Origin: JBEKYD01 sp049509915
GTDB lineage: Bacteria > Acidobacteriota > Terriglobia > Bryobacterales > Bryobacteraceae
NCBI GenBank assembly: GCA_049509915.1
Contig: JBEKZL010000115.1
Span: forward strand, 1 to 25,381
Reading direction: 5' to 3'
Length of the DNA: 25,381 nucleotides
A program made the position numbers and the translations under genes. The notes below the pieces were generated by a model that did no database searches, had not been told where the DNA came from, and saw nothing but the letters and a program-made list of their open reading frames with translations. Of the stretch, positions 1 through 8,087 are shown in pieces. Position 1 is the first letter of the stretch; each line of letters starts with the position of its first letter.

Positions 1-1239
1 CTGTTGGGAGCCGGAGTGCTGGTCAACTTCTTCGACCGGATCTGCTTGTCGGTGGCCGGCCCACAACTGCAGCATACGCTGGGACTGAGCGCGTCCGAAC
101 TGGGCCTGCTGTTCAGCGCGTTTTTCTGGACCTACGCCCTGTCGCAGATTCCGGCGGGCTTGATTCTGGATCGCTGGGGTGTGACGCGCGTCGGACGCTG
201 GAGTGCGTTTCTATGGGGCGTGGCGTCCGTCATCACGGCCCTGGCGAGCGGATTCGCGGGCATCTTTGCCGCCCGCTGCCTGCTGGGGATCGCCGAGGCT
301 GCAAGTTTCCCGGCCAATTCCAAAGCTACCGGCTACTGGTTTCCGCGCAAGGAGAGGGCTTCTTCAACGGCTCTGTTCGACTCCGCCGCCAAGTTCTCCA
401 ATGTGATCGGCGTTCCGCTTGTCGCGCTCGCGGTGGTGCATTTCGGCTGGCGATGGGGCTTCGGCCTGGTGGCGACGCTGAGCTTCATCTACTTTGCGGC
501 ATTTTACGCAATCTATCGCAACCCGAGCGATCACCCCCAACTCTCCGCGGCGGAACGGGAATACATTGTCGAAGGCGGCGGGGCGCCCGAAGGGGAGATG
601 TCCGCCAACCCGTTCGATATGCTCGGCTACCTGCTGCGCTCCCGCAAAGTGTGGGGTCTGTCGATCGGTTTCGCCGCCTACGGCTATTGTTTCTATCTGT
701 TCCTGACCTGGCTGCCGGGCTACCTCGTCCAGACCATGCACATGAGCATCCTGACATCGGCCGGGTTCGCGACTATCCCCTGGTTATGCGCCACGGTATC
801 GGACCTGGTGGTGGGGGGCTGGCTGATCGACCGTCTGATTGCGCGCGGCCACGATGAAACGCGCGTGCGCAAGACCGTGCTGCTGGCAGGGATGTGCGGC
901 GGGTTGGCGGTAATCGGAGCGACCACAACCACGAACCCGGCGGTGGCTATCGCCTGGATTTCGGTGGCTCTCACCGGCCTGGCGGCGGCCGCCCCGGTCG
1001 GTTGGTCCCTGCCTTCGCTGATCGCTCCGCGAGGCGGCGTAGCCACGGTGGCCGGAATCATGAACTTCGGCAACAACCTGATGGGCGTAGCCGCGCCTAT
1101 CGTCACCGGCGTGACCGTGGGCTGGACTCATTCGTTCACCAGTGCGTTCCTGGTGGCCGGTGCCATCCTGCTGGCGGGTATTGCCTCGTTCGTGTTCCTG
1201 CTCGGCCCCATCGTGCCGGTGCCGGAACCACAGCAATAG
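1..1239 (+). CDS. MFS transporter, ACS (organic anion/hexuronate-type) family, 5' truncated
   Basis: This is a major facilitator superfamily permease of the inner membrane, of the type that brings in sugar acids and other organic anions with protons or sodium. The reading frame is open from the first base and the visible protein begins inside the first transmembrane helix (NFFDR resembles the N-Y-x-D-R motif after TM1 in ExuT/GudP-like proteins), so the true start lies upstream of the window. About 412 codons remain, close to the usual 420-450. Hydrophobic helices run throughout, and the loop DRWGVTRVGR after TM2 is the MFS signature A region. The protein ends in a short polar tail (VPVPEPQQ). 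Its position ahead of DUF6807, Gfo/Idh/MocA and ThuA genes on the same strand suggests uptake of a sugar or sugar acid processed by them. The exact substrate cannot be read from the sequence. Confidence 0.9.
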   Translation: MLGAGVLVNFFDRICLSVAGPQLQHTLGLSASELGLLFSAFFWTYALSQIPAGLILDRWGVTRVGRWSAFLWGVASVITALASGFAGIFAARCLLGIAEAASFPANSKATGYWFPRKERASSTALFDSAAKFSNVIGVPLVALAVVHFGWRWGFGLVATLSFIYFAAFYAIYRNPSDHPQLSAAEREYIVEGGGAPEGEMSANPFDMLGYLLRSRKVWGLSIGFAAYGYCFYLFLTWLPGYLVQTMHMSILTSAGFATIPWLCATVSDLVVGGWLIDRLIARGHDETRVRKTVLLAGMCGGLAVIGATTTTNPAVAIAWISVALTGLAAAAPVGWSLPSLIAPRGGVATVAGIMNFGNNLMGVAAPIVTGVTVGWTHSFTSAFLVAGAILLAGIASFVFLLGPIVPVPEPQQ

Positions 1240-1277
1240 TGGTATTCAACCAATAAATCGGTTCACCACATCTGACG

Positions 1278-1306
1278 TTGGGTCCTCTACCGAGTCGGGT
1301 TATATC
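1278..1306 (+). repeat. Degenerate copy of a dispersed intergenic repeat, with a possible promoter inside
   Basis: The bases from 1278 (TTGGGTCCTCTACCGAGTCG) closely match 11723-11743 (TTGGGGCCCCCTACCGAGCCG), which is also intergenic; by eye about 17 of 21 positions agree. The similarity fades after this core. In this copy TTGGGT (1278-1283) and TATATC (1301-1306) are 17 bases apart and could act as a weak -35/-10 pair for the DUF6807 gene starting at 1389. The promoter reading is speculative; the sequence similarity is directly visible. Confidence 0.4.
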
Positions 1307-1388
1307 AACAGGGTGCGAGGCCCGAACCCGTCAGCCGCGCCCGCGCCGATCGGGGCGGATTATGATTTCAACAAGGAGCGTCCCGACG

Positions 1389-2420
1389 ATGGTGAACCAA
1401 TATGCCAAAAGGTACCAGCGCCCGCTGCGGCTGGGGGCGGGTGTGTGGCTGCTATCCGCGGTTGTGATGGCCGCTTCCGTCGAGTTGAAGCGCGGTGAGG
1501 ACCAGGTAGAGGTCACTATCGGCGGCAAGCCGTTCACCACATACTATTTTCACAAGGATGTGGCAAAAGCCTACCTGATGCCGCTGCGGACGCCTTCCGG
1601 CGTAGTTGTTTCGAGGCCGTTTCCGGTGTTCAACGACGTCTCGATGGCCGACCGCAAACTCCCCGGCTTTGAGCCGCATCAACGTCCCTTGTACTTCAAC
1701 CACGGCAACATCGACGGCGTCGACTTCTGGTCGGAGGCGATATTCAGCAGCACCTACGTTAGACCGGACGCCAGGCAGCCGGCAGCCCCGAGGCTCCCGC
1801 GCGCGTATGGCCACATGGCCCCGATCGAACTGGAGCGGCTCGACAACGGTCCCGATTCCGGCACCATCCGCGCGCGCTTCAGCCTGGAAGACCCCAACAA
1901 CCGTGTCCTCGGCGAAGAGACCCAGACCTACACATTCCGCGGGAACGATCGCACCCGCACCATCGATTGTGAGTACGTCTTCTACGCGCTGGAAAATCCC
2001 ATTGTCTTCGGAGATACCAAGGAAGGCACGTTCGCGATCCGGCTGAACTCCGAATTGAGCACGCCGCACGATCATATGCTCAACTCGCGCGGCGCGGCCG
2101 GAGAACCGGCGATCTGGGGCAAGCCGGCCGATTGGGTGGACTACTCCGGGACGGTATCCGGCAAGACGGTGGGTGTAGTCGTATTCGACCATCCTTCCAG
2201 CTTCCGTCACCCTACTACCTGGCACGCCCGCGCTTACGGGCTGCTGGCGGCCAACCCCTTCGCCGCGCGTGAATTCACCAATGACGAAAAGCGGGACGGA
2301 AGTTGGACTGTACCGGAGCGAAAGTCGATTACCTTACGCTATCGCGTAGTAATCTATGATGGAGCGTTCGCTCCCTCTCAACTGGCGGATATGTACAAGC
2401 TGTACTCCGACGAGAAGTGA
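1389..2420 (+). CDS. Secreted DUF6807 (PmoA-like) family protein
   Basis: The protein belongs to the DUF6807 family, often labelled 'methane oxygenase PmoA' in databases. That name is misleading: it is a soluble family found in carbohydrate-degradation loci and has no relation to particulate methane monooxygenase. Characteristic stretches are present: a PFTTYYFHKDVAKAYLMPLR block (about residues 40-60), then a basic/aromatic block ending in LYFNHGNIDGVDFW. I chose the ATG at 1389 because AAGGAG lies at 1373-1378 with 10 bases between, and because the resulting N-terminus (basic Lys/Arg, then GAGVWLLSAVVMAAS) is a good Sec signal peptide; the open frame extends further upstream to 1278. The product is 343 residues. 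It follows the MFS gene by about 150 bases and precedes two sugar-processing genes on the same strand. Its biochemical activity is not established. Confidence 0.8.
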   Translation: MVNQYAKRYQRPLRLGAGVWLLSAVVMAASVELKRGEDQVEVTIGGKPFTTYYFHKDVAKAYLMPLRTPSGVVVSRPFPVFNDVSMADRKLPGFEPHQRPLYFNHGNIDGVDFWSEAIFSSTYVRPDARQPAAPRLPRAYGHMAPIELERLDNGPDSGTIRARFSLEDPNNRVLGEETQTYTFRGNDRTRTIDCEYVFYALENPIVFGDTKEGTFAIRLNSELSTPHDHMLNSRGAAGEPAIWGKPADWVDYSGTVSGKTVGVVVFDHPSSFRHPTTWHARAYGLLAANPFAAREFTNDEKRDGSWTVPERKSITLRYRVVIYDGAFAPSQLADMYKLYSDEK

Positions 2421-2583
2421 ACCCGCTGGCCTCCCGGTCGGATCATTTGGCGGTGGAAAATAGCTCCCGTAATGTGCTGCAAATCCACCTGTCAGCCAAG
2501 ATCGACGCCTGGCGGTATGATGAACCGTCTGGGGCCTTCCTCGATGATCGTCGAACCTGTGGCGGGGCTCAACTGGGTGAATC

Positions 2584-3654
2584 ATGTCTAACCAAGCGAT
2601 CGGCCATTTCTCCTGGCCCTCTTTCCGGCCGCCTCTCGAGACCTACAAGCTCGATTACGGCATCGGCATTGTCGGCTACACCAACATCGTGCGGGCGCAG
2701 CAGTTGACGGCGTACCGCCTGGCGGGATACCGCGTCGCGGCGGTGGCCGACGCCAGGGCGGATCGCCGCCGCCTGGCGGAATTGGACGGCATCCCGTGCG
2801 TCTATGAAGATTATCGGGAATTGCTCCTGCGGGACGACGTCGATATCGTCGACTGCACCATAGACCACGCCACCGCGGCAGGCATGGCGGCCCGCATCGC
2901 GGTCCTGACAGCCGCGGCCAAGGCAGGCAAGGCCGTGCTGATGCAGAAGCCCATGGCGACGGACCTCGAGACGGCCGAGAAGATGGTGGAAATCGCCGAG
3001 GAGGCTGGAATCCCCTTCGCGATTAACCAGAACCTGCGCTTCGACCCGGCCATTTACCTGACCAAACAGCTTCTCGGCCCCGAGAGGTTCGGCGGGCCCG
3101 GCTTTATCCATTTCGCTAACATCTCCACCGAAGGGCCGGCGTTCGAAATGGGGCCGGGCGGCGTGGTAATGGCGTGGCAGATTCACGCCATCGATTCGAT
3201 CCGCTGGCTCTCGGGAGGAGACCCCATCTCGGTCTATTGCACCAACCAGAACAACGCCTCCCTCTATCAGATGCAATTTTCCAGCGGAGCGGTCTGCAAT
3301 TACTTCGAGGGGGCAATTCGCGCCAATCACCGCTGGAACCCGACGTCGCGATGGGAAAAGGACCTGGTCGAGGTGCGAGGCTACGACTGGCCCAAGGAAA
3401 TCGGATGGGTCACCTACACTCTGCCGGACGATCTGACCTACCGGGAGGTTCACATTCGACCGCGTTACGATGAGTGCGCCTCCATCGGCGGCTTCATCGG
3501 GGTGATGGGCGAGTTCATGCAGTCGCTCGCTGAGAAGCGCCCCGCCCTGACCAACGCACGGGATAACCTCATGTCGCTGCGAATCTATTTCGCGGGCGTG
3601 CTGTCTTCCCAAGAGAAGCGGCCGGTCGATCCGCGCACGATGAAGAACCTGTGA
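2584..3654 (+). CDS. Gfo/Idh/MocA family oxidoreductase (cytoplasmic)
   Basis: This is an NAD(P)-dependent sugar or polyol dehydrogenase-type protein of 356 residues. The N-terminal Rossmann domain begins at GIGIVGYTNIV (residues 26-36), a slightly degenerate dinucleotide-binding loop. The E-K-P motif is present as QKP with Lys122 conserved. The C-terminal alpha/beta domain carries WQIHAIDSIRWL, where His201 and Asp204 sit at the usual active-site positions. There is no signal peptide, so it should act in the cytoplasm, unlike the second Gfo/Idh/MocA protein in this window. It overlaps the 5' part of the next open frame by four bases, but the ThuA gene most likely starts at 3696, 41 bases downstream, so the two are probably cotranscribed. 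The ATG at 2584 has only a weak ribosome binding site. Substrate unknown; a hexose, uronate or keto-glycoside is plausible. Confidence 0.88.
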   Translation: MSNQAIGHFSWPSFRPPLETYKLDYGIGIVGYTNIVRAQQLTAYRLAGYRVAAVADARADRRRLAELDGIPCVYEDYRELLLRDDVDIVDCTIDHATAAGMAARIAVLTAAAKAGKAVLMQKPMATDLETAEKMVEIAEEAGIPFAINQNLRFDPAIYLTKQLLGPERFGGPGFIHFANISTEGPAFEMGPGGVVMAWQIHAIDSIRWLSGGDPISVYCTNQNNASLYQMQFSSGAVCNYFEGAIRANHRWNPTSRWEKDLVEVRGYDWPKEIGWVTYTLPDDLTYREVHIRPRYDECASIGGFIGVMGEFMQSLAEKRPALTNARDNLMSLRIYFAGVLSSQEKRPVDPRTMKNL

Positions 3655-3695
3655 AACGTCAACCCACTTCCGGATTCCAGATTGGAGACAAACAC

Positions 3696-4475
3696 ATGAA
3701 CACCACACGCCGTCATATCCTTAAGACTTCCACCGCCTGCGGCATGGCTTTGTTGGGCGGCGCCGGTCTCGGCAGAACCCAGGACACAACTCCACGGAAG
3801 AAGCGTGTTCTGGCCATCCTGGGAGACGCTTATCACTGCGTCGCCCCACTCGACTCCGTTTTGCTCGGAGGGCTGCGAAAAAACGGCTGGGAGGCGGTTA
3901 CGATCATGGACTATGCCGTCCCGTTCGACGATTTTGGCAGCTTCGATCTGATCATCCAGAGCAGAGAGGGACGCGAGTATGTCAACTACTACAGAAACCG
4001 TGATGGGAATCCGCCCAACAAGGGGGAAGCCCGGTGGATCACGCCTGCGCAGGAGCAGAAGTACGAGGATTACGTGAACGCCGGCGGCAACTTCTTTTCC
4101 TATCACGACGGCTTCTCTTATCCCAAGGGTAATGGAATCTCCCGTATCGCCAGGTCATACTTCGTGCGCCACCCCGCCGTTGTCAGCATCAACGTCACCC
4201 TGACCGGAAAGATGCCGGAATTGACCCTGGGCATGACGCCCTTTACCGTCGCCGATGAAGAGTACCAGGTAGAGATGGACGAGAGCCAGACGTCCGTGTT
4301 CCTGGAGAGCCACTCCCCCGAGCACGGCCGCGCCCCCCAAGCGTGGGCCCACGCCTATGGCAAGGGGAAAGTGGCCGTGCTCATTCCAGGTCACAACGTT
4401 GCCACCCAATCTCATCCCATGGTGCAACGCTGCATTCACAACATCCTCTGGTGGTTGACCGGCGAGAGAGTCTAA
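3696..4475 (+). CDS. ThuA domain protein with Tat signal
   Basis: ThuA-like proteins have a class-I glutamine-amidotransferase-like fold and are tied to catabolism of trehalose and other glycosides, in some cases through 3-keto-sugar intermediates. The protein is 259 residues from ATG 3696, which has GGAGA at 3684-3688, seven bases upstream. The longer frame from 3651 lacks this support. The N-terminus TRRHILKTSTACGMALLGGAG is a twin-arginine signal peptide, so export in folded form is expected. The ThuA core starts near residue 36 (KRVLAILGD), with YVNAGGNFFSYHDG (126-139), DEEY (187-190) and GKGKVAVLIPGH (222-233), followed by the closing QRCIHNILWWLTG helix. It lies 41 bases after a Gfo/Idh/MocA gene, a pairing common in sugar loci, and converges with a second Gfo/Idh/MocA gene. 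Confidence 0.87.
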   Translation: MNTTRRHILKTSTACGMALLGGAGLGRTQDTTPRKKRVLAILGDAYHCVAPLDSVLLGGLRKNGWEAVTIMDYAVPFDDFGSFDLIIQSREGREYVNYYRNRDGNPPNKGEARWITPAQEQKYEDYVNAGGNFFSYHDGFSYPKGNGISRIARSYFVRHPAVVSINVTLTGKMPELTLGMTPFTVADEEYQVEMDESQTSVFLESHSPEHGRAPQAWAHAYGKGKVAVLIPGHNVATQSHPMVQRCIHNILWWLTGERV

Positions 4476-4511
4476 GGTCCGGTACGGAAACCACTGGCCG
4501 AATCGCAAGAC

Positions 4512-5960
4512 TCATTCGCTGACGTTGTAAGCCGTGCGTCCGGCGATCTCCTGGAGGTCCCAGCCTTTCCGGTATTCGTGGGAAAGATACTGGTTCGCTT
4601 CCTGGCAGTTGGTGACTCGGAACGCCATCGGATCCCATTCGATCCGATGGCCCACCCGCAAGGCGACGTTACCAAGTTGGTAGGCCTCGGTAAACGGTCC
4701 GGCGTAGGCGAAATTGCAGGGCGCATCCTTGCCCGCCTTGATAGCCGTCACCCAGTCCTTGTGAACTTCTTCGCGGCCCCAATTCCTTTCCGGCGGTGCC
4801 GGGTATGGTTCCGTCTGCTTGCCACGGTAGGGGCCCCGTCCCTCTGGAAGGCTGCCTTTGGTGCCGATCCATATCACGCCCGCGCCACCCGCGCGAGCCG
4901 GCCCTGCCCTACGCCCGCCGCCAGGGACGACGGGCGCCCCGGAGATTTCCTCAGGCGGGCGCTTGCCGCCGTCGTACCAATAGATCTTCAGTGGCGGGTG
5001 AACGCCTCTAGCGGCGTAGTCGAAGCGCATGACGGTCCAATCCGGATACATGCCCTTCTTCATGCCGGATGTTTCAATCACTTCAACAGCCGAGGGCGCG
5101 CCCAGATCGAGCGCCATGAAGATTACGTTCATCTGATGGGGAGCGATATCGCCGAGCGCGCCGCTGCCGAAGTCGGTGAAGCCGCGCCATACGAATGGGT
5201 GGTAAACCACGCCCACGGGCGGAACCGGACTAAGACCGGCGACCGCGAAATCCAACTGGTGCTTCTTCTCGGCCGGCGGGTCGTAAACGGCGTGCCCCTG
5301 CGGATAGAGGCTCTTGTAGGGCCGCATGGCGGCGGCACCGATCCAGATGTCCCAATCGAGGGTGGAGGGGACCGGATCTTCGCCGGGCAGGCGGTCGAAT
5401 CCCTGCGGCCAGATGGGACGATCCGTCGCCACGTGGACCTCCGTGATCTCGCCGACCGCCCCGGACTGAATCAGTTCGACCGTCCGCAGGTTCCCCGGCT
5501 CCGCGCTGCTCTGGGTGCCCATTTGCGTGACGACTTTCGATTCGGCCGCGACCTTGGCCATCACCCTGGCTTCGTGGACAGTCTTGCACAACGGCTTCTG
5601 GCAGTAAGTATGGAGGCCGTGTTTCATGGCCCACACGCTGACATAAGCGTGCATGTGGTCCGGCACGGCGACAACCACGCCGTCCAGCTTTTCCTTTTCG
5701 ATCATCTTTCGAAAGTCGGTGTACCTCTTGGCCTTCGGATAGAGGGGCGCCCGAAGTTCGAGCATCGTGGAATCCACGTCGCACAGCGCACTGATGTTCT
5801 CGCCCAGGCCGTTCAACGTCCTGGCATCGATCGCACCCATGCCGGCCAGGCCGATGATGCCGAGGTTCAGCTTTTCGTTGGCCGCATAGCCACGCGCCAA
5901 TCCGGCCGGCAGGATCATCAACGCGCCAGCCGCCTTTTTCAGAGACTCGCGCCGCGTCAT
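4512..5960 (-). CDS. Tat-exported Gfo/Idh/MocA family oxidoreductase
   Basis: This is a second NAD(P)-binding sugar oxidoreductase, 482 residues from ATG 5960. A Tat signal (MTRRESLKKAAGALMILPAG) precedes the Rossmann fold (LGIIGLAGMG, 33-42), and QKPL has the conserved Lys at position 122. The C-terminal domain has YHPFVWRGFTDFGSGALGDI (253-272) and APHQMN, typical of the long Planctomycetes/Acidobacteria-type members. A Gly/Ala/Arg-rich insert occupies about residues 341-361. Exported family members such as Zymomonas glucose-fructose oxidoreductase carry a tightly bound cofactor; that may apply here but cannot be seen. An alternative in-frame TTG start at 5987 has a stronger ribosome site (GGAGGT, 5994-5999, six-base spacing), while ATG 5960 has AAGGA (5967-5971), also six bases away. 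The gene converges with the ThuA gene, separated by 36 bases. Confidence 0.9.
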   Translation of the reverse strand: MTRRESLKKAAGALMILPAGLARGYAANEKLNLGIIGLAGMGAIDARTLNGLGENISALCDVDSTMLELRAPLYPKAKRYTDFRKMIEKEKLDGVVVAVPDHMHAYVSVWAMKHGLHTYCQKPLCKTVHEARVMAKVAAESKVVTQMGTQSSAEPGNLRTVELIQSGAVGEITEVHVATDRPIWPQGFDRLPGEDPVPSTLDWDIWIGAAAMRPYKSLYPQGHAVYDPPAEKKHQLDFAVAGLSPVPPVGVVYHPFVWRGFTDFGSGALGDIAPHQMNVIFMALDLGAPSAVEVIETSGMKKGMYPDWTVMRFDYAARGVHPPLKIYWYDGGKRPPEEISGAPVVPGGGRRAGPARAGGAGVIWIGTKGSLPEGRGPYRGKQTEPYPAPPERNWGREEVHKDWVTAIKAGKDAPCNFAYAGPFTEAYQLGNVALRVGHRIEWDPMAFRVTNCQEANQYLSHEYRKGWDLQEIAGRTAYNVSE

Positions 5961-6082
5961 GCGGCTTCCTTCGTCAGTTTGCTTCAAAGGTGCACCTCCA
6001 ATTCGATTCCATTATCTACCTACTCGAGGCCTAAGGCGGATAGTCAAGGAGATTTGGCGCCGGACCGGCGATATAGCCGCCG

Positions 6083-6853
6083 TTACCGCGCTGTCCAGCC
6101 GCCGTCGATCATGAGCGTCTGACCGGTGATCAATGAGGCGGCCGGGGACGCCAAAAACACGACCGCACCCGCCACGTCCATCGGCTCGCCGATCCTGTGC
6201 AGCGCTGCGATCCGCTCGACTACGTCGGCGCGGAATGCCGGATCGCTCAGGCCTTCGCTCGTGCCCGGTGTTTTGATAAAGGTCGGTGCGACGGCGTTCA
6301 CCGTAATGTTGTGCGCGCCCCATTCAATTGCGAGGCATTTCGTCATGTGGGCAATGGCCGCTTTGGTCGTGCAGTACACCGATTCGGTCGGAAGCGCTAC
6401 GAACCCAGCCTGGGAACTGAGGTTGATGATGCGGCCGTACTTCTGCCCGATCATAAATCGCCCGGCAGCCTGGCTGGCGAAGAACGTTCCCTTAACGTTG
6501 ACCGCCATGGTGAGATCGTAATCCTCAACCGAGACCTCCTCGGCGCGATTTCCCGGTGCGATCCCCGCGTTGTTCACCAGGATGTCCAGGCGGCCGAAGC
6601 GCGCGACAGCATCGTTCACAGCGCGCTGAACCTGATCGAGATCGGCCATATCCATCTGCAAAGCCACCGCTTGGCGGCCCATGGACTGGATTTCAGCGAG
6701 CAACCCCGCATCCGCATTAATGTTCCGCAACCCCAATGCTACGTGTGCCCCGGCGTGGGCGAGCGCCAGGGAGATGGCCCGGCCAAGGCCGCGAGCCGCT
6801 CCTGTCACGAGGGATATCTGGTTCGTAAGGTCGAAACTCGGGAACTGATCCAT
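6083..6853 (-). CDS. Short-chain dehydrogenase/reductase (SDR), KduD/FabG-like
   Basis: This is a classical SDR of 256 residues that would oxidise or reduce a hydroxyl/keto group with NAD(P)(H) in the cytoplasm. The cofactor loop TGAARGLGRA, the NNAG motif (in LVNNAGIAPGN) and the catalytic Ser...Tyr-x-x-x-Lys set (INLSSQ, then VYCTTK) are all present, as is the late PG...SDP substrate-lid region and the common C-terminus GQTLMIDGGW. The open frame extends to 6943, but the SDR homology begins just after ATG 6853 (MDQFPSFDL), the likely start; no strong ribosome site precedes it. Family members of this kind include 2-deoxy-gluconate 3-dehydrogenase and glucose/galactose dehydrogenases, which fits the sugar context. 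It lies on the same strand as, and 122 bases upstream of, the Tat-exported Gfo/Idh/MocA gene, so the two may be cotranscribed. Confidence 0.9.
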   Translation of the reverse strand: MDQFPSFDLTNQISLVTGAARGLGRAISLALAHAGAHVALGLRNINADAGLLAEIQSMGRQAVALQMDMADLDQVQRAVNDAVARFGRLDILVNNAGIAPGNRAEEVSVEDYDLTMAVNVKGTFFASQAAGRFMIGQKYGRIINLSSQAGFVALPTESVYCTTKAAIAHMTKCLAIEWGAHNITVNAVAPTFIKTPGTSEGLSDPAFRADVVERIAALHRIGEPMDVAGAVVFLASPAASLITGQTLMIDGGWTAR

Positions 6854-6966
6854 GCTGTCCAGGATAGCCCGCCCAACTGCCCCTGGCCCTCCGTAGTCCC
6901 GCAATTTGGACGACGCCCATGCGTTCGAGCCCCCGCCCGCCACCCGGCACCCTGTATCCTACATAC

Positions 6967-7983
6967 ATGAACCGACGTACGTTTCTTAGTCTTTCCGCTG
7001 CCGCGGGCCTGATCCGAACCTCCTTCGCCGCTCCCGTTCCAGCCAACAAACGTGAGCGCATGCTCGGGTGGCTCGCTGGCCAGAGCACCCCCGATTACAC
7101 CCCCGCCGCCTTCTTCCTCCACTTCGGCAACGATTACAAGGCTGGTTCCGCCGCCGCCAAGCGCCACCTGGAGTTTTTTCACTACACCGACATGGATTTC
7201 CTCAAGATTCAGTTTGAGCAATCATACTCGCGCCAGGATTTCCTGCAGAAACCAGCCGACTGGTCGAAGCTTAAGCTCGTCCGGCTCGATTTTTACGAAC
7301 CGCTCCTCCAGACCGTTCGGGAACTGGTCAAGGCCGAGAAGAAGAACTCGCTCATCCTGATGACCCTCTATTCGCCGTTCATGGGCGCCGGCCAGTGCGC
7401 GACCGCGCCCGTGCTTCTGCGGCATATGGAGGAGAACCCGGAAGCGGTCAAAAAGGGCCTCGAAATCCTCACCGAGAACCAACTCCTGTTCGTACGCGCC
7501 TGCATCAAAGAGGGCGTTGATGGGTTCTATGCCTCTACCCAGGGCTCTGAAGCGAAGCGCTTCAGCAACCCCGCCCTCTTCAGCCAATATGTAAAGCCTT
7601 TCGACCTTGTCTCCATGAAGGAAATCGCGGCCGCCTGCCGTTTTAACATCCTCCATGTCTGCGATTATGTGGCGCCCTACGCCAACTACGATGCCGTTTA
7701 CGACTACCCCGGCCACGTCGTCAACTGCAACGAGAAACTCCTGGACCGCCGGATTTCCGCCCAGGAAATCACCAAGCTGTTTAAGCGGCCCTTTATGGGA
7801 GGCATGGATCGCCACGGCATCATCGCTACCGGAACACCCGGGCAGGTTGAAGCGGAAATCCGGCAGGTCGTGAAGGACTCCCCACGTCCGTTCCTCCTCG
7901 GTGCCGACTGCACCGTGGAAGCCAACACCAACTGGGACCGGTTGAAACACGCGATCTCGGTGGCCCATCAGGTCGGAACTTAG
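6967..7983 (+). CDS. Tat-exported UroD-fold protein with cobamide-methyltransferase-type zinc motif
   Basis: The 338-residue protein belongs to the uroporphyrinogen decarboxylase/MtaA superfamily. It lacks the N-terminal arginine-rich substrate motif of true HemE. It does contain His230-x-Cys232 (ILHVCDY) and Cys315 (LLGADCT), which match the H-x-C...C zinc ligands of MtaA/MtbA-type methylcobamide methyltransferases. The N-terminus MNRRTFLSLSAAAGLIRTSF is a twin-arginine signal peptide. No corrinoid-protein gene is seen nearby, so activity on a methyl group is only a possibility. There is no Shine-Dalgarno site before ATG 6967; TATCCT at 6955-6960 ends six bases before it, suggesting a leaderless message. 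The gene diverges from the SDR gene and converges with the GH106-like gene, with a REPIN-like repeat between them. Confidence 0.75.
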   Translation: MNRRTFLSLSAAAGLIRTSFAAPVPANKRERMLGWLAGQSTPDYTPAAFFLHFGNDYKAGSAAAKRHLEFFHYTDMDFLKIQFEQSYSRQDFLQKPADWSKLKLVRLDFYEPLLQTVRELVKAEKKNSLILMTLYSPFMGAGQCATAPVLLRHMEENPEAVKKGLEILTENQLLFVRACIKEGVDGFYASTQGSEAKRFSNPALFSQYVKPFDLVSMKEIAAACRFNILHVCDYVAPYANYDAVYDYPGHVVNCNEKLLDRRISAQEITKLFKRPFMGGMDRHGIIATGTPGQVEAEIRQVVKDSPRPFLLGADCTVEANTNWDRLKHAISVAHQVGT

Positions 7984-7990
7984 CCGCTGA

Positions 7991-8064
7991 GTGGGACAGG
8001 CCTCCTGGCCTATCGCTGGCTGGAAGAGCCTCGTCGCTACGACAGGCCAAGAGGCCTGTCCCAC
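7991..8064. repeat. REPIN-like long inverted repeat between convergent genes
   Basis: Left arm 7991-8015 and right arm 8040-8064 are reverse complements at 23 of 25 positions, separated by a 24-base centre. Each arm is itself nearly palindromic (for example ACAGGCC-TCTT-GGCCTGT in the right arm), so the element can fold either as one long cruciform or as two small hairpins, the layout of REP doublets (REPINs). It lies eight bases after the UroD-fold gene stop and 23 bases from the stop of the GH106-like gene on the other strand. It could serve as a bidirectional terminator or mRNA stabiliser, but no T-tract follows. Its first 11 bases (GTGGGACAGGC) recur with one change at 17774-17784. Confidence 0.8.
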
Positions 8065-8087
8065 CAAATACGCTTAGGCCTCACGGG

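Noticed and set aside
1389..2420. Particulate methane monooxygenase subunit (PmoA) as the product
   Set aside because: The family label is a database misnomer. The protein is soluble, has a signal peptide and lies in a carbohydrate locus with no PmoB/C genes.
2421..2583. A small gene in the gap before the first Gfo/Idh/MocA gene
   Set aside because: Short open frames here have no ribosome site, no motifs, and overlap flanking genes.
4578..6122. Long plus-strand open frame of 514 codons opposite the exported oxidoreductase
   Set aside because: It is a shadow of the minus-strand gene in GC-rich DNA; it has no recognisable motifs and atypical Arg/His-rich composition.
6967..7983. HemE, uroporphyrinogen decarboxylase of heme synthesis
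   Set aside because: The HemE N-terminal substrate motif is missing and the protein has a Tat signal and a zinc-type H-x-C...C set.
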